NCBI RefSeq assembly: GCF_007828045.1
Contig: NZ_VITN01000001.1
Coordinates: forward strand, 575,762 to 639,761
Origin: Nitrospirillum amazonense
Lineage (GTDB): Bacteria; Pseudomonadota; Alphaproteobacteria; Azospirillales; Azospirillaceae
Length of the DNA stretch: 64,000 bases
Direction: 5' to 3'
Shown here one piece after another: positions 1-8,420 of the stretch; positions within the stretch are counted from its first letter, which is position 1, and each line of letters starts with the position of its first letter. Both the position numbers and the translations under genes were made by a program. Below the pieces are notes generated by a model, which had not been told where the DNA came from, made no database searches, and saw only the letters and a list, made by a program, of their open reading frames with translations.

Positions 1-453
1 GACGATGTCCAACTGGCTCAGCACGCCCGCCTCGTCGGCCGTGGCGCGGACGATGATGGCGAAGTGCTGATAGGGCTCCACCACCTCCGCCCCCGTCGCC
101 GCCACGGCGGCCAGCCAGCCATCCTGGACGGGGCCCACGAACTGGACGATGTAGTGGTGGGCGCCCGGCGGCAGGGGGGCCTGGTCCTTATAGGCCGGAT
201 GGGCCTCATGGCTGCCGTCGGGGGCCACGCGCGGAATGGCGGTGTCGATGGGGGCGGCACCCGTGTTGGCCATGCTCAGCGTGTAGAGGGTGCTGATGTC
301 TTCCGTCAGGCCGGTGGCCAGCACGGCGGCGGCGGCGGCGTCCCCGTCCACCTCCACGATGCGGAAGGCGGGGTAGTCCCGCACCAGGCGGACTCCGGGC
401 AGGACCGCCAGGGCCTGCGCCGACGCATCAAAAACCTTGATCACGCGCGGCAT
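1..453 (-). CDS. N-terminal part of a probable S8 (subtilisin-like) peptidase, cut by the window edge
   Basis: An open frame starts at an ATG at 453 and is still open at base 1, giving the first 151 residues of a larger protein. Third codon positions are G/C-rich, as in real genes of this window. The segment with HHYIVQFVGPV, followed by WLAAVAATGAEVVEPYQHFA and IIVRA, resembles the propeptide-like N-terminal region of some bacterial subtilases, where the chain must be threaded past a prodomain before the catalytic domain. No catalytic Asp, His or Ser motif lies within the visible part, so the family call rests only on this region. There is no clear signal peptide. It could equally be an unrelated multidomain protein. 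Confidence 0.4.
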   Translation of the reverse strand, partial: MPRVIKVFDASAQALAVLPGVRLVRDYPAFRIVEVDGDAAAAAVLATGLTEDISTLYTLSMANTGAAPIDTAIPRVAPDGSHEAHPAYKDQAPLPPGAHHYIVQFVGPVQDGWLAAVAATGAEVVEPYQHFAIIVRATADEAGVLSQLDIV

Positions 454-475
454 GGTGCGGTTCCCCCAAGGCCCC

Positions 476-505
476 GGCGGAGTTCGGCGTGCGCCGACCT
501 CCGCC
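476..505 (-). terminator. Strong hairpin downstream of the MipA-like gene
   Basis: A seven-base arm GGCGGAG (476-482) pairs with CTCCGCC (499-505). The inner part CGGC/GCCG closes a four-base loop, with one mismatch between the two stems. It lies between the stop of the outer-membrane gene at 586 and the start of the gene at 453, both minus strand. No U-run follows, so it may be a Rho-assisted or attenuating hairpin. Confidence 0.35.
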
Positions 506-585
506 AGGGCTGTATTTCCTATGGCGCCACCATCTTAAGGTGGTTGGGGCGTGCCGCCAACCGCATTGGCGTGAACATTATGCGG

Positions 586-1461
586 TCAGAACCGGTAGGC
601 GACGCTCAGGTTCAGGGTCAACTGCGAATGGGCGCGGGTGATGGGGCTGTCGGCCGCGTCGCCCAGCAGCCTCTGGTAGGCGCCGTCCGCCGTCATGAAC
701 CAGTGTTCCGTCCAGAACCATACGGCACTGGAGCCGAAGCCGGCGCTGCTGAAACCGCTTCCCGGCGTAAATTGCCGGTACCCGCTGCGGATGGACTGGT
801 TGGGGTTGATGCCGAAATAGCGCCGCATGTAGGAGGAATCGGCGTAGGTCGCGGTCGGGCCGACGAAGACGAAGAAGCGCTCCGACCCGGCGACGGGCAG
901 ATAGGCGCTGATGTCCCCCACCCAGCCGTTGTTGCCGCCGAAGCCGCGCCGCACGGCGGTGCGCAGCACGACGGGGAAGATGGTATACTCCGCGAACACC
1001 TTGGCCTCCGGCGCCGGCGAGATGTCGCCCAGGCCGCGCAGCTGGGAACTGTCGTCCTGGTCGCGGCCGACATCGAAGCCCAAGGCCACGCCGGCGCGGA
1101 AATTTTCCCCGCGCAGCAGGTTGACGCCCAGGCCCTCACCCATGGAGAAGAAGGCGATATCCTTGTAGCGCACATCCAGGTTGATGCCTGGCTGCACATG
1201 ATATTCGGACGAGCCGACGTAGCGCGGCTGCAACGACGTTGCCGCCCCGACGCTGACATCCCAGGTGGGCAGTGGATTTTCGAACTTCGACCGCAGCAGC
1301 ACGCCGGCCGAATATTGCCATTCACTGAGGGGGGAGGGTGTCTGTGCTTGGGCCTTGCCGGGTATCAGGCAGAACAGGCAGAGCGTCAGGCCGAGCATCA
1401 GGCTGATCAGCGCGGGGCGACGGATGGTTCGCCGCGGGGATGATGGGCCGGAAACGTCCAT
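586..1461 (-). CDS. MipA/OmpV family outer-membrane protein
   Basis: A 291-residue protein starting at the ATG at 1461, chosen because AGGAGG lies about nine bases upstream; a longer frame reaching 1530 lacks this support. It has an N-terminal signal peptide: basic PRRTIRRP, then a hydrophobic stretch, then a KAQAQ cleavage region. The mature part alternates polar and apolar residues and ends in Phe (NLSVAYRF), typical of an outer-membrane beta-barrel. The segments PRYVGSSEYHVQPGINLDVR and NLLRGENFRAGVALGFDVGR match the MipA/OmpV pattern. Family members are linked to scaffolding of murein-synthesis proteins or to outer-membrane stress and antibiotic phenotypes; the exact role here is unknown. 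It is transcribed divergently from the S10 peptidase gene. Confidence 0.8.
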   Translation of the reverse strand: MDVSGPSSPRRTIRRPALISLMLGLTLCLFCLIPGKAQAQTPSPLSEWQYSAGVLLRSKFENPLPTWDVSVGAATSLQPRYVGSSEYHVQPGINLDVRYKDIAFFSMGEGLGVNLLRGENFRAGVALGFDVGRDQDDSSQLRGLGDISPAPEAKVFAEYTIFPVVLRTAVRRGFGGNNGWVGDISAYLPVAGSERFFVFVGPTATYADSSYMRRYFGINPNQSIRSGYRQFTPGSGFSSAGFGSSAVWFWTEHWFMTADGAYQRLLGDAADSPITRAHSQLTLNLSVAYRF

Positions 1462-1798
1462 GATTGTTTTTGCCTCCTGAGGAGAGGATAGGCTTCTGGG
1501 ACCAAAGAAAAACGGGTGACCTGAGAACACCCAAGGATTTCAAAGGTTCCCGTGCCATGGGGATGGATCATGGATGGCACGGTGCCTGGTTGATGCGACT
1601 TTTTCGATTCAGCCAGACGGCGACCTTGCCTCAGCAATCGGGCCATCCGCTTCGACCGGCTGGCCGCAGGCCGGCATGGCGCCAGCTATGCCCCCGCTTA
1701 AAACTTTTATCCGGGCGTCCTATTGCGGATGCTTTTGTTACGCTGTGCCCGCTAGGCCGTTTCGACAGGGGCGGCCAGGCGTGGGGCGTTGAAGAAGA
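1462..1798. promoter_or_regulatory. Divergent intergenic region between the mipA-like gene and the S10 peptidase gene
   Basis: These 337 bases separate two divergently transcribed genes and must hold both promoters. Apart from the AGGAGG ribosome-binding site of the minus-strand gene near 1474 I see no convincing operator, RNA gene or coding frame here. Confidence 0.3.
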
Positions 1799-3400
1799 AT
1801 GGGGGTTCCAGTGAAGAACAGGCGTTGGGGACTGCTGGTGGCGGCCGTGTTGGCCGTGACGCTGCCGGCGGTCATGGCTCCTGCCGTGATGGGCGTCGCG
1901 CAGGAGAAAAAAGACGACAAGCAGGATCGTAAGGATGGCGCGCCGAAGGCCGCCCCGGATGCCTCAAAGGCGGACGCGCCCAAGCGCGTCACCGTCGACC
2001 GGTCAGGCACCTTCAACGGCAAGCGGATCGACTACACCGTTTCGGCGGGGGAGACCTATCTGCGTGACGAGAAGGGCGAACCCGTTGCCAGCATCTTCGC
2101 GGTCGCCTACACCAAGAAGGGCGCCAATCCCGCGACGCGGCCGGTGACCTTCCTCTACAACGGCGGCCCCGGCTCCGCCAGCCTGTGGCTGCACATGGGC
2201 GTCTTTGGCCCTAAGCGCGTGCAGATCCCGGCGGACGCCGAGAACCCCGGCCCGCCGCCCTTCCCGTTGGTGGACAACGCCTATTCCATCCTGGACGTGA
2301 CCGACCTGGTGTTCATCGACCCGGTCGCCACCGGCTACAGCCACGCCCTCGGCAAGGGAGAGGAGAAGGACTTCCTGGGCGTGAAGGAGGACGCGAAGTC
2401 CGTCGCGCAGTTCGTGCGCGTCTGGCTGGGCGACAACAAGCGCTGGAACAGCCCCAAGTTCCTGGGCGGCGAAAGCTATGGCGGCATTCGTACCGGCGCC
2501 ATGCTGCCGGAATTGAGCGGCACCACCTCCACCGTGTCCCTGAACGGCATCATCCTGATTTCGCCGGCCATGGACTATACCTCGCTGACCTTCGCGCGGG
2601 GCAACCTGGTGCCCTACTGGTCCTTCCTGCCCAGCTATGCCGCCACGGCCTGGTACCATAAGAAGGTGGCCGACACCTCCATGGGCTTCGACAAGTTCCT
2701 GGCCGATGCCCGCCAGTTCGCGGCAACCGAGTACGCCTCCGCCCTCATCCTGGGCAACCGGCTGTCGCCGGAGCAGCACAAGGCGGTGGTGGCCAAGCTG
2801 GCCCATTTCACCGGCCTGTCCCCAGCCTTCATCGAGCAGTCGCACCTGAAGATCCAGGACCACCGCTTCATGAAGGAACTGCTGCGCGACCAGGGCAAGA
2901 GCATCGGCCGCATCGACGGCCGCTATCTGGGCGACGACTACGACGCCTCAGGCGACCGGCCGGACAACGACCCCTCGCTGAACGGCATGAGCGGGGCGTT
3001 CAGCGCCGTGGTGAACACCTATTTCCGCAACGATTTGGGCCTGGACATGGGCGGGCGGGAGTACAAGGTGCTGGGGTCCCTCTATCGCCGCTGGAACTAC
3101 GCCCAGGTGGACGGCGGCGGCAGCGAGCCCTATCGCGGCACCGACGTCGGCCCCTTCGTGGGCGACGCCATGCGTCAGAACAAGGGTATGCGGGCCTTCG
3201 TCGCCATGGGCTATTACGATCTGGCGACGCCGTTTTTTCATACGGAGAACAGCTTCAACGACGCGGGCGTGCCCACCAACCGGGTGTCGTTCAACTACTA
3301 TCCCGGCGGGCATATGATGTACGTGCAGCCCCAGGCCATCGAAAAGCTGACCCAGGACATCCGCAAGTTCATCGTCACCGGCAGCCCGGCGCAGAACTGA
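1799..3400 (+). CDS. Peptidase S10, serine carboxypeptidase family
   Basis: A 533-residue secreted serine carboxypeptidase that would remove C-terminal residues from peptides in the periplasm or outside the cell. The signal peptide is clear (KNRRWGLLVAAVLAVTLPAV), followed by a charged low-complexity stretch rich in Lys, Asp and Ala. Family hallmarks are present: NGGPGSAS near residue 120, the nucleophile in GGESYGG (Ser226), the acid in GYYDLATPFF (Asp474) and the base in PGGHMMY (His505). Length is usual for bacterial S10 members. The start at 1799 has only a weak GA-rich site; a GTG at 1811 would keep the whole signal peptide and is an alternative. The nearby P1 peptidase and peptide-uptake operon suggest a peptide-scavenging lifestyle, but no direct link is visible. 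Confidence 0.92.
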   Translation: MGVPVKNRRWGLLVAAVLAVTLPAVMAPAVMGVAQEKKDDKQDRKDGAPKAAPDASKADAPKRVTVDRSGTFNGKRIDYTVSAGETYLRDEKGEPVASIFAVAYTKKGANPATRPVTFLYNGGPGSASLWLHMGVFGPKRVQIPADAENPGPPPFPLVDNAYSILDVTDLVFIDPVATGYSHALGKGEEKDFLGVKEDAKSVAQFVRVWLGDNKRWNSPKFLGGESYGGIRTGAMLPELSGTTSTVSLNGIILISPAMDYTSLTFARGNLVPYWSFLPSYAATAWYHKKVADTSMGFDKFLADARQFAATEYASALILGNRLSPEQHKAVVAKLAHFTGLSPAFIEQSHLKIQDHRFMKELLRDQGKSIGRIDGRYLGDDYDASGDRPDNDPSLNGMSGAFSAVVNTYFRNDLGLDMGGREYKVLGSLYRRWNYAQVDGGGSEPYRGTDVGPFVGDAMRQNKGMRAFVAMGYYDLATPFFHTENSFNDAGVPTNRVSFNYYPGGHMMYVQPQAIEKLTQDIRKFIVTGSPAQN

Positions 3401-3420
3401 CGCGCAGTCGGAAAAGGTGT

Positions 3421-3450
3421 GGGCGGGGGAACGCGTCCCCGCCCCTCTTT
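3421..3450. terminator. Terminator between the convergent S10 peptidase and the small periplasmic gene
   Basis: GGGCGGGG (3421-3428) pairs perfectly with CCCCGCCC (3437-3444) around an eight-base loop, followed by CTCTTTC. It sits 20 bases after the peptidase stop and before the stop of the minus-strand gene at 3466, so it may serve both. Confidence 0.65.
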
Positions 3451-3465
3451 CAAGCCGCCGCCTTT

Positions 3466-3975
3466 TTAGCGGTCGCGCACCACGCTCAGGCTGTAGGACA
3501 TGTCGCCCACCTGCAGCTGATAGCCCATGCCCAGCATGGAACGGGACACGGTGGCGACCTCACCACCCTTCAAATGGATGTGGGCGTTTTCCTGTGAGCG
3601 CCAGACCTGGCCGTTTTCCAGGACGAAGATGGGCCGGCCGGCGGGGTCTGGGCGCATGGAGACGATGCGGGACTGGATGTTGTCCAGTTCCGCCGCCACC
3701 GGCGGCGGGGGCGGCTCATGCTTGCCGAACGTGGCCTCGGTCTGGTCGGCCTTGACGCCGGGCGGGCTGCCGAAGGTGGCCGCCACCGCCTTCTTCATCT
3801 CTGCTTCCAAGCCGTCGCTGCTCTTATCGAAGCAGGCCAGGCGCTGGTCCCGGTCGGCGATTTTCTTGCAGGCCACCACCTCGCCGGCGGCGCTGGGGGC
3901 GGTCGCCGCCTGGGCCGGTGCGGCCAGGGCCAAGAGGGCCGCCGCGAGGAGGGCGGCAATGTGGGCATGCCTCAT
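3466..3975 (-). CDS. Hypothetical periplasmic protein with a conserved CxxI...RLxCFD motif
   Basis: A 169-residue protein beginning at the ATG at 3975, with GGGAGAG just upstream. It has a clean signal peptide (MRHAHIAALLAAALLALAAP, cleavage near AQA). The mature part starts with VACKKIADRDQRLACFDKS, a two-cysteine motif seen at the start of several small exported proteins (for example VasI-like proteins), followed by a Pro-rich linker and a C-terminal half that looks all-beta (GRPIFVLENGQVWRS...ATVSRSMLGMGYQL). I recognise the layout but cannot assign a function. It lies downstream of the large TonB-dependent receptor gene on the same strand, separated by strong hairpins, so co-transcription is uncertain. 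Confidence 0.7.
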   Translation of the reverse strand: MRHAHIAALLAAALLALAAPAQAATAPSAAGEVVACKKIADRDQRLACFDKSSDGLEAEMKKAVAATFGSPPGVKADQTEATFGKHEPPPPPVAAELDNIQSRIVSMRPDPAGRPIFVLENGQVWRSQENAHIHLKGGEVATVSRSMLGMGYQLQVGDMSYSLSVVRDR

Positions 3976-4074
3976 CCATCTCTCCCAAAACCCCGGCGGA
4001 CATGGGCGCGCGGGGGCTGAACGCGAAAGGGGCCGGACCGGTTTCCCGATCGCGGCCCCGATTTCTCGAAGGAT

Positions 4075-4102
4075 GGGGGCCCGGCGTCGCCGCCCGGCCC
4101 CC
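4075..4102 (-). terminator. GC-rich hairpin after the TonB-dependent receptor gene
   Basis: GGGGGCCCGGCG and CGCCCGGCCCCC form a twelve-base stem with one mismatch directly after the receptor stop at 4110. A second hairpin (GGGGCCG...CGGCCCC, about 4030-4059) follows. No U-run is present. Confidence 0.4.
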
Positions 4103-4109
4103 GCACTCA

Positions 4110-7100
4110 TCAGAACTTCACCGTCGTGCCGACGAAGAAGGTACGGCCGACGATGTCGTACGAGCCGCCGCCACCCGTGGTGACCGGGAACGTGGCGTAC
4201 GAACCGCCCTGGTACGAGCCCTGGTACAGGAAGGGCACGGCCGGGGGCATCTTGTCCGCCAGGTTGTTGATACCGCCGAACACCGTGATGTTCTTCCAGC
4301 GGTAGCGGGCGGAGATGTCATGGTACCAGTAGGTCGGGATCTTGTTGAAATCAGCGATTTCAGCAGTGGAGTTCGGGAAGGTCTCGGACTCGCCGATGAA
4401 GCGGCTGGACCAGGTGACCGTCAGGTTGTTCCAGTCCCAGGTGCCGGTGAAGCGGCCCTTCAGGTGCGGATAACCGACGGTGCCGGCGCGGTACAGCTTG
4501 TTCTCGGCGTGGGCCGGGTCCTGGATGATGATGCTTTCCGGAACCCAGGAGCCGGTGAAGCCCAGGTTCAGGCCGCCCATGTTCTCCAGGCCAACCTTGT
4601 CCAGTTCGAAGGCATAGTCGACCTGGAAGTCCAGACCGCGCACCACTTCCTTACCGATGTTGACGGTGTTGCCATAGATGGTGGCGATGGAACCGTCCGC
4701 ACGGCGGTTGATCAGGCCGCACTGCGCGGCGGCGCTCAGATCATAGCAGTTGGTCAGGATGGAGTTGGAGGTAAGCGCCGCCTGGCCCTGGGTGATCTTG
4801 ACCAGCCAGTAGTCGGCGGTGACGTTCAGGCCAGGGATGAAGGTCGGCGTGAATACGGCGCCGGCCGTCAGGGTGCGGCCGATTTCCGGCTTCAGGTTGA
4901 TGTTGCCGCCCGTACGGGTGGACGGGTTGCCGAAGTCGCTCGACTTGTAGCCGGCCGGGACCACCTTGGCGCAGTTGGCGGCGCGGGTGGCGTTGGCGCC
5001 GATGTTCTCGACCGAGCAGGGATCGCTGACGCCCAGGAAGTTATCGCCGGCCGGGGTGAACAGGTCGTCGATGTTGGGCGCGCGCACCGCGCGGGCGATG
5101 CCGCCGCGCAGCTTCACGTCGTCGTTGACGGCCCAGCCGGCCTGGACGTTCCAGGTGCTGGCGGGACCGGCCAGCGAGTAGTCGGAATAGCGATAGGCCA
5201 GGTCCAGGTCCACGGCCTTGGCGAACGGCAGGTCGCGCAGCACGGGGACGCTCAGCTCACCGTACACTTCGGTGGTGTCGTAGGAGCCGGAGACGGAACC
5301 GTTCTGGTTGCCGTAGATGGTGCCGGTGGGCTGGTTCTGCAGGAAGTCGGTCTTGTCCACCGACTCTTCCTTGCGGTACTCGACGCCGGCGGCGAAGCTG
5401 ACCGGGGCCACGGTGCCGCTGAACAGCGCCGGGAACTTGAACAGGTCGCCGTTCAGGTTGAAAGCGGCGTCGTGCTGCTGCAGCGTCGCCATTTCCTTGG
5501 TGTAGGTGTAGGCGTAGGCCTTCTGCGCGGCGGTCAGCGGGCCGACGACGAACGGGTTGATGGGGACGCAGCCGTTGGCCTGGGCGGTGGCGTCGCGGCA
5601 GACGATGTTGCCGCCGACGTTCACGGCGTCCAGCTGCTGGTTGAACAGGCTGACGACCTTGTCGGTGTTCACGAAGCTGGTGCGGTTGCGGCCGTAGTCG
5701 TAATAGGCCTCGTAGTGCCAGCCGTTGGTGAGGTCACCGTTCAGGCCGAACACGCCGCGCATCACCTCATACTCATAGGCGTATTCGCGCGGGCCATACC
5801 AGTCGTCGTTCACGCGGGTGATGGTGAAGCTGGACACCTTGTCGGTCGCCAGCAGCGCCTTCAGGTCGGACGGCAGGTAGGCGTTGTCGGCCTGGATGGT
5901 CAGCGCGCCGGAGCCCAGCTGGCCGTTGCTGCCGGTGCCCGGGGTGCCCGTGCCGTTGGTCATGGGCGTGGACCGGCTGGTGCCGCGGCTGTCGGAATAC
6001 TTCAGGTCGGCGAAGAAGTTCACCGTGTCGATGGGGCCCAGATCCTGCGCCAGGCGATAGTTGACCAGGGTGTCGGCCACTTCGCGGATGTTGGGCGTGC
6101 GCAGGGTCAGGTACTTGGACGGGTTGTAGCCATCCCCACCGATCGAGTTGGCGTCACCGGCGCTGGTCTTGTTGCCGGCGGGGATGCCGTTGATCAGCGT
6201 GCCGCGGTTGAACGGGATCAGGCCCGAGCCGTCGGGCTTGAAGGTGTAGCTGTACTGCGGGTGTGCCGCGTCCAGCCAGGTGCGGATGACGGGGGCGCCG
6301 CTGGCCGCCAGCACCGACGACACGGTGGGGGAGATGGTGATGCGGTCGGGGATGCCGTCGCTGGCGCTCTTGCTGGCCGGGTTGGCCACCAGGGTGTAGT
6401 TGTACAGCGCTTCCGGCCGGTCGCGGCCGTACAGGCCCAGGTCGTGGTTGTAGTCGACCGCCAGGGTGATGTTGCCGCGGCCGCCGTCGAAGTTGTGGCC
6501 GACGATGGCGCTGATATCGGTGGACTGGTAGCCGTCCCCGTCCGACCAGTTGTACTGGATGGTGGCTTCAGCGCCTTCGTAGTTCTTCTTGGTGATGACG
6601 TTGACCACACCGGCCACGGCGTCAGCGCCATACACGGCCGACGTACCGCCCGTCACCACTTCGATGCGCTCGACCAGCGCCGGCGGGATGCTGTTCAGGT
6701 CGACCAGCGAGGTGCCGCCGGAACCGTTACGGCCGGACAGCGAACCGACGTGGCGCTTGCCGTCCACCAGGGTCAGGGTGCGGTATTCACCCAGGCCGCG
6801 CAGGTTGGCGAAGTTCACGCCGGCGCCGTTGATGAAGCGGGCGTTGGTCGACGGACCCATGTCGTTCTGGGTCTGCGGCAGCTGGCTCAGCACATCGACG
6901 GTCGAGGTCAGGCCGGTGGCCTGGATGGCCTCGGAATTGATGACCTGGACGGGGGTGGGCTGGGTCAGGTTGGGGCGCGCGATGCGCGAACCGGTGACGA
7001 CGATTTCCTCGAGGGAATCATCGGCGGCGGCCTGCTGCTTCTGCTGGGCCTGGGCGGTGGTCGCGGCCAGCGCCATCAGGGCGCCCGCAGCGATGCCATG

Positions 7101-7142
7101 GCGCCACACCTTACGGCGGGCGGCGACGGAAATCTCCCTCAT
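4110..7142 (-). CDS. TonB-dependent receptor, large (1010 residues)
   Basis: An outer-membrane TonB-dependent receptor starting at the ATG at 7142, preceded by GAGGAGAGGC. A Tat/Sec-like basic start (RRKVWRHGIAAGALMALAAT) leads to cleavage near AQAQ. The TonB-box region SLEEIVVTGSRI is followed by a plug domain (PVQVINSEAIQATG, YRTLTLVDGKRHVG, IERIEVVTGGTSAVYGADAV) and a long barrel ending in Phe (FVGTTVKF). The plug style, with GSRI and a ~1000-residue length, is typical of the expanded receptor sets of Caulobacter, Sphingomonas and Azospirillaceae, which import carbohydrates, peptides or metal chelates. No transporter or enzyme next to it reveals the substrate. The 5' neighbour at 7493-8323 is on the same strand but behind an intrinsic terminator, so this gene probably has its own promoter between 7143 and 7420. 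Confidence 0.93.
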   Translation of the reverse strand: MREISVAARRKVWRHGIAAGALMALAATTAQAQQKQQAAADDSLEEIVVTGSRIARPNLTQPTPVQVINSEAIQATGLTSTVDVLSQLPQTQNDMGPSTNARFINGAGVNFANLRGLGEYRTLTLVDGKRHVGSLSGRNGSGGTSLVDLNSIPPALVERIEVVTGGTSAVYGADAVAGVVNVITKKNYEGAEATIQYNWSDGDGYQSTDISAIVGHNFDGGRGNITLAVDYNHDLGLYGRDRPEALYNYTLVANPASKSASDGIPDRITISPTVSSVLAASGAPVIRTWLDAAHPQYSYTFKPDGSGLIPFNRGTLINGIPAGNKTSAGDANSIGGDGYNPSKYLTLRTPNIREVADTLVNYRLAQDLGPIDTVNFFADLKYSDSRGTSRSTPMTNGTGTPGTGSNGQLGSGALTIQADNAYLPSDLKALLATDKVSSFTITRVNDDWYGPREYAYEYEVMRGVFGLNGDLTNGWHYEAYYDYGRNRTSFVNTDKVVSLFNQQLDAVNVGGNIVCRDATAQANGCVPINPFVVGPLTAAQKAYAYTYTKEMATLQQHDAAFNLNGDLFKFPALFSGTVAPVSFAAGVEYRKEESVDKTDFLQNQPTGTIYGNQNGSVSGSYDTTEVYGELSVPVLRDLPFAKAVDLDLAYRYSDYSLAGPASTWNVQAGWAVNDDVKLRGGIARAVRAPNIDDLFTPAGDNFLGVSDPCSVENIGANATRAANCAKVVPAGYKSSDFGNPSTRTGGNINLKPEIGRTLTAGAVFTPTFIPGLNVTADYWLVKITQGQAALTSNSILTNCYDLSAAAQCGLINRRADGSIATIYGNTVNIGKEVVRGLDFQVDYAFELDKVGLENMGGLNLGFTGSWVPESIIIQDPAHAENKLYRAGTVGYPHLKGRFTGTWDWNNLTVTWSSRFIGESETFPNSTAEIADFNKIPTYWYHDISARYRWKNITVFGGINNLADKMPPAVPFLYQGSYQGGSYATFPVTTGGGGSYDIVGRTFFVGTTVKF

Positions 7143-7423
7143 GCCTCTCCTCAATCTCTCTTCTGTCTTGATCGTTGGCCGGCGCCGACGGCGCCCAGCC
7201 AGCCCCGCGCCCATATCGGGGCAGGATTGCGACCAATTTCTTTTGCAGAAGTGCGACCGAGTAAACGGCGGATTTTGTAACAGTTGGTATCAACCGGTGG
7301 GTGTGCGAATTTTGTCACATTTTTGATAACGGCAGAAATGCTAAGGTATCAAAAATGGAAATGTTATTACCTAAGGCCTATGCCGTGGCGGATCGCCGCA
7401 TCCATCACCTCCGGAAACGAAAA
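7143..7423. promoter_or_regulatory. AT-richer upstream region of the large TonB-dependent receptor
   Basis: About 280 bases that are visibly AT-richer than their surroundings, with runs such as ATTTTGTCACATTTTTGATA near 7309. They presumably hold the receptor promoter. I see no tRNA, small RNA gene or recognisable operator. Confidence 0.3.
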
Positions 7424-7447
7424 CGCGCCGCAACCGGGGGCGGCGCG
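7424..7447 (-). terminator. Intrinsic terminator of the exported methyltransferase-like gene
   Basis: CGCGCCGC (7424-7431) pairs with GCGGCGCG (7440-7447) around an eight-base loop. Read on the minus strand the hairpin is followed by TTTTCGTTT, a good U-tract. It lies about 50 bases after the stop at 7493. Confidence 0.7.
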
Positions 7448-7492
7448 GCGCGAGACTCGTTTGTTATCTGAATATTGTATAAACTAATCAGC

Positions 7493-8323
7493 TTATTGCA
7501 GCGGCTTCCGGAATTTCAGCACGAAATTATCGGCTTCGCCCACGGCCAGATAACGGTCCCGGTCCTTATCCTTAAGCGCTAAGGTTGGGGGCAGGGTCCA
7601 TACGCCTTCCGGCCAATCCTTGCTGTCCTTGGGGTTGGCGTTGATCTCGGAACTGCCTACCAGCTCGAAGCCGGCCTTCTTGGCCAGCGCGATGGCGTAA
7701 TCCTGCCTTACGTAACCGCTGGTTGCCTTCGGATCTTGCGGCTGCGCATCGCTGCCGCGGTGATCCTCGATGCCCAGGATGCCGCCGGGCTTCAGCGCAC
7801 GGTAGAAGGCGGCCATGGCCTCGTCCGCGTAACCGCCGCCCATCCAGTTGTGCAGGTTCCGGAAGGTGACGATCAGGTCGGCGCTACCGGCGGGGGCGAT
7901 GTCAAAGTGCCCCCGGCCGAACTCCGTCACCTTGACCTTACCGTAGCGCGCCGGGTCGGCGGCCAGCTTGGCGTCGAAGGCGGCGTTCTCGCGGTTGGCG
8001 TAGGCGCTGTCCGTGCCCCGGGGGTTGGCGGCGGCGTAGTAGGTGCCCCGGTCATGCAGGTAGGGCGCCAGGATCTCTGTCCAATAACCGCCGCTGGGCG
8101 AGATCTCGACCACCGTCTGGTTGGGCGCCAGGCCGAAGAAGGCCAGTTCCTGCAGGGGATGGCGGGCGGCGTCGCGCGCCTGAAACTGGGGTGACCGCGC
8201 GGGTGAGGCCACCATCTGCGACAGGACGGGATCGGGCTTGGCTTCTTCGGCGCCCAGGGTGGGCAGGCTCAATACGGTGGCGCCGGCCAGGACGGCCAGG
8301 CGAAGCAAGGGCCGCAGACGCAT
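7493..8323 (-). CDS. Exported class I SAM-dependent methyltransferase-like protein
   Basis: A 276-residue protein; the ATG at 8323 is preferred because GAGGAAG lies about nine bases upstream. The first 25 residues form a signal peptide (MRLRPLLRLAVLAGATVLSL). The rest has a methyltransferase-like Rossmann pattern: VVEISPSGGYWTEIL replaces the usual glycine-rich SAM motif, then ADLIVTFRNLHNWMG, ALKPGGILGIEDHRG and a strand near KKAGFELVGSS. This fits the predicted methyltransferase group COG4798, whose members often carry signal peptides. Exported SAM enzymes are unusual because SAM is cytosolic, so the real reaction is uncertain. The N-terminal DPVLSQMVASPARSPQFQAR segment with a following ARHPLQEL is also typical of that group. 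Confidence 0.75.
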   Translation of the reverse strand: MRLRPLLRLAVLAGATVLSLPTLGAEEAKPDPVLSQMVASPARSPQFQARDAARHPLQELAFFGLAPNQTVVEISPSGGYWTEILAPYLHDRGTYYAAANPRGTDSAYANRENAAFDAKLAADPARYGKVKVTEFGRGHFDIAPAGSADLIVTFRNLHNWMGGGYADEAMAAFYRALKPGGILGIEDHRGSDAQPQDPKATSGYVRQDYAIALAKKAGFELVGSSEINANPKDSKDWPEGVWTLPPTLALKDKDRDRYLAVGEADNFVLKFRKPLQ

Positions 8324-8420
8324 GGGGATTCTTCCTCGGGGCTTGTGGGCCATCTGGGGGGCCGTTATGCCGGCCCGTCGTCATGAGCGGGGAAGTGTAC
8401 GGGAAAAGCGCCTATTGGCG

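Noticed and set aside
3918..7280. A plus-strand open frame of over 1100 codons opposite the large TonB-dependent receptor
   Set aside because: It is the mirror of a GC-rich gene; the translation is Gly/Val/Arg-rich with no domain, while the minus strand encodes a clear receptor.
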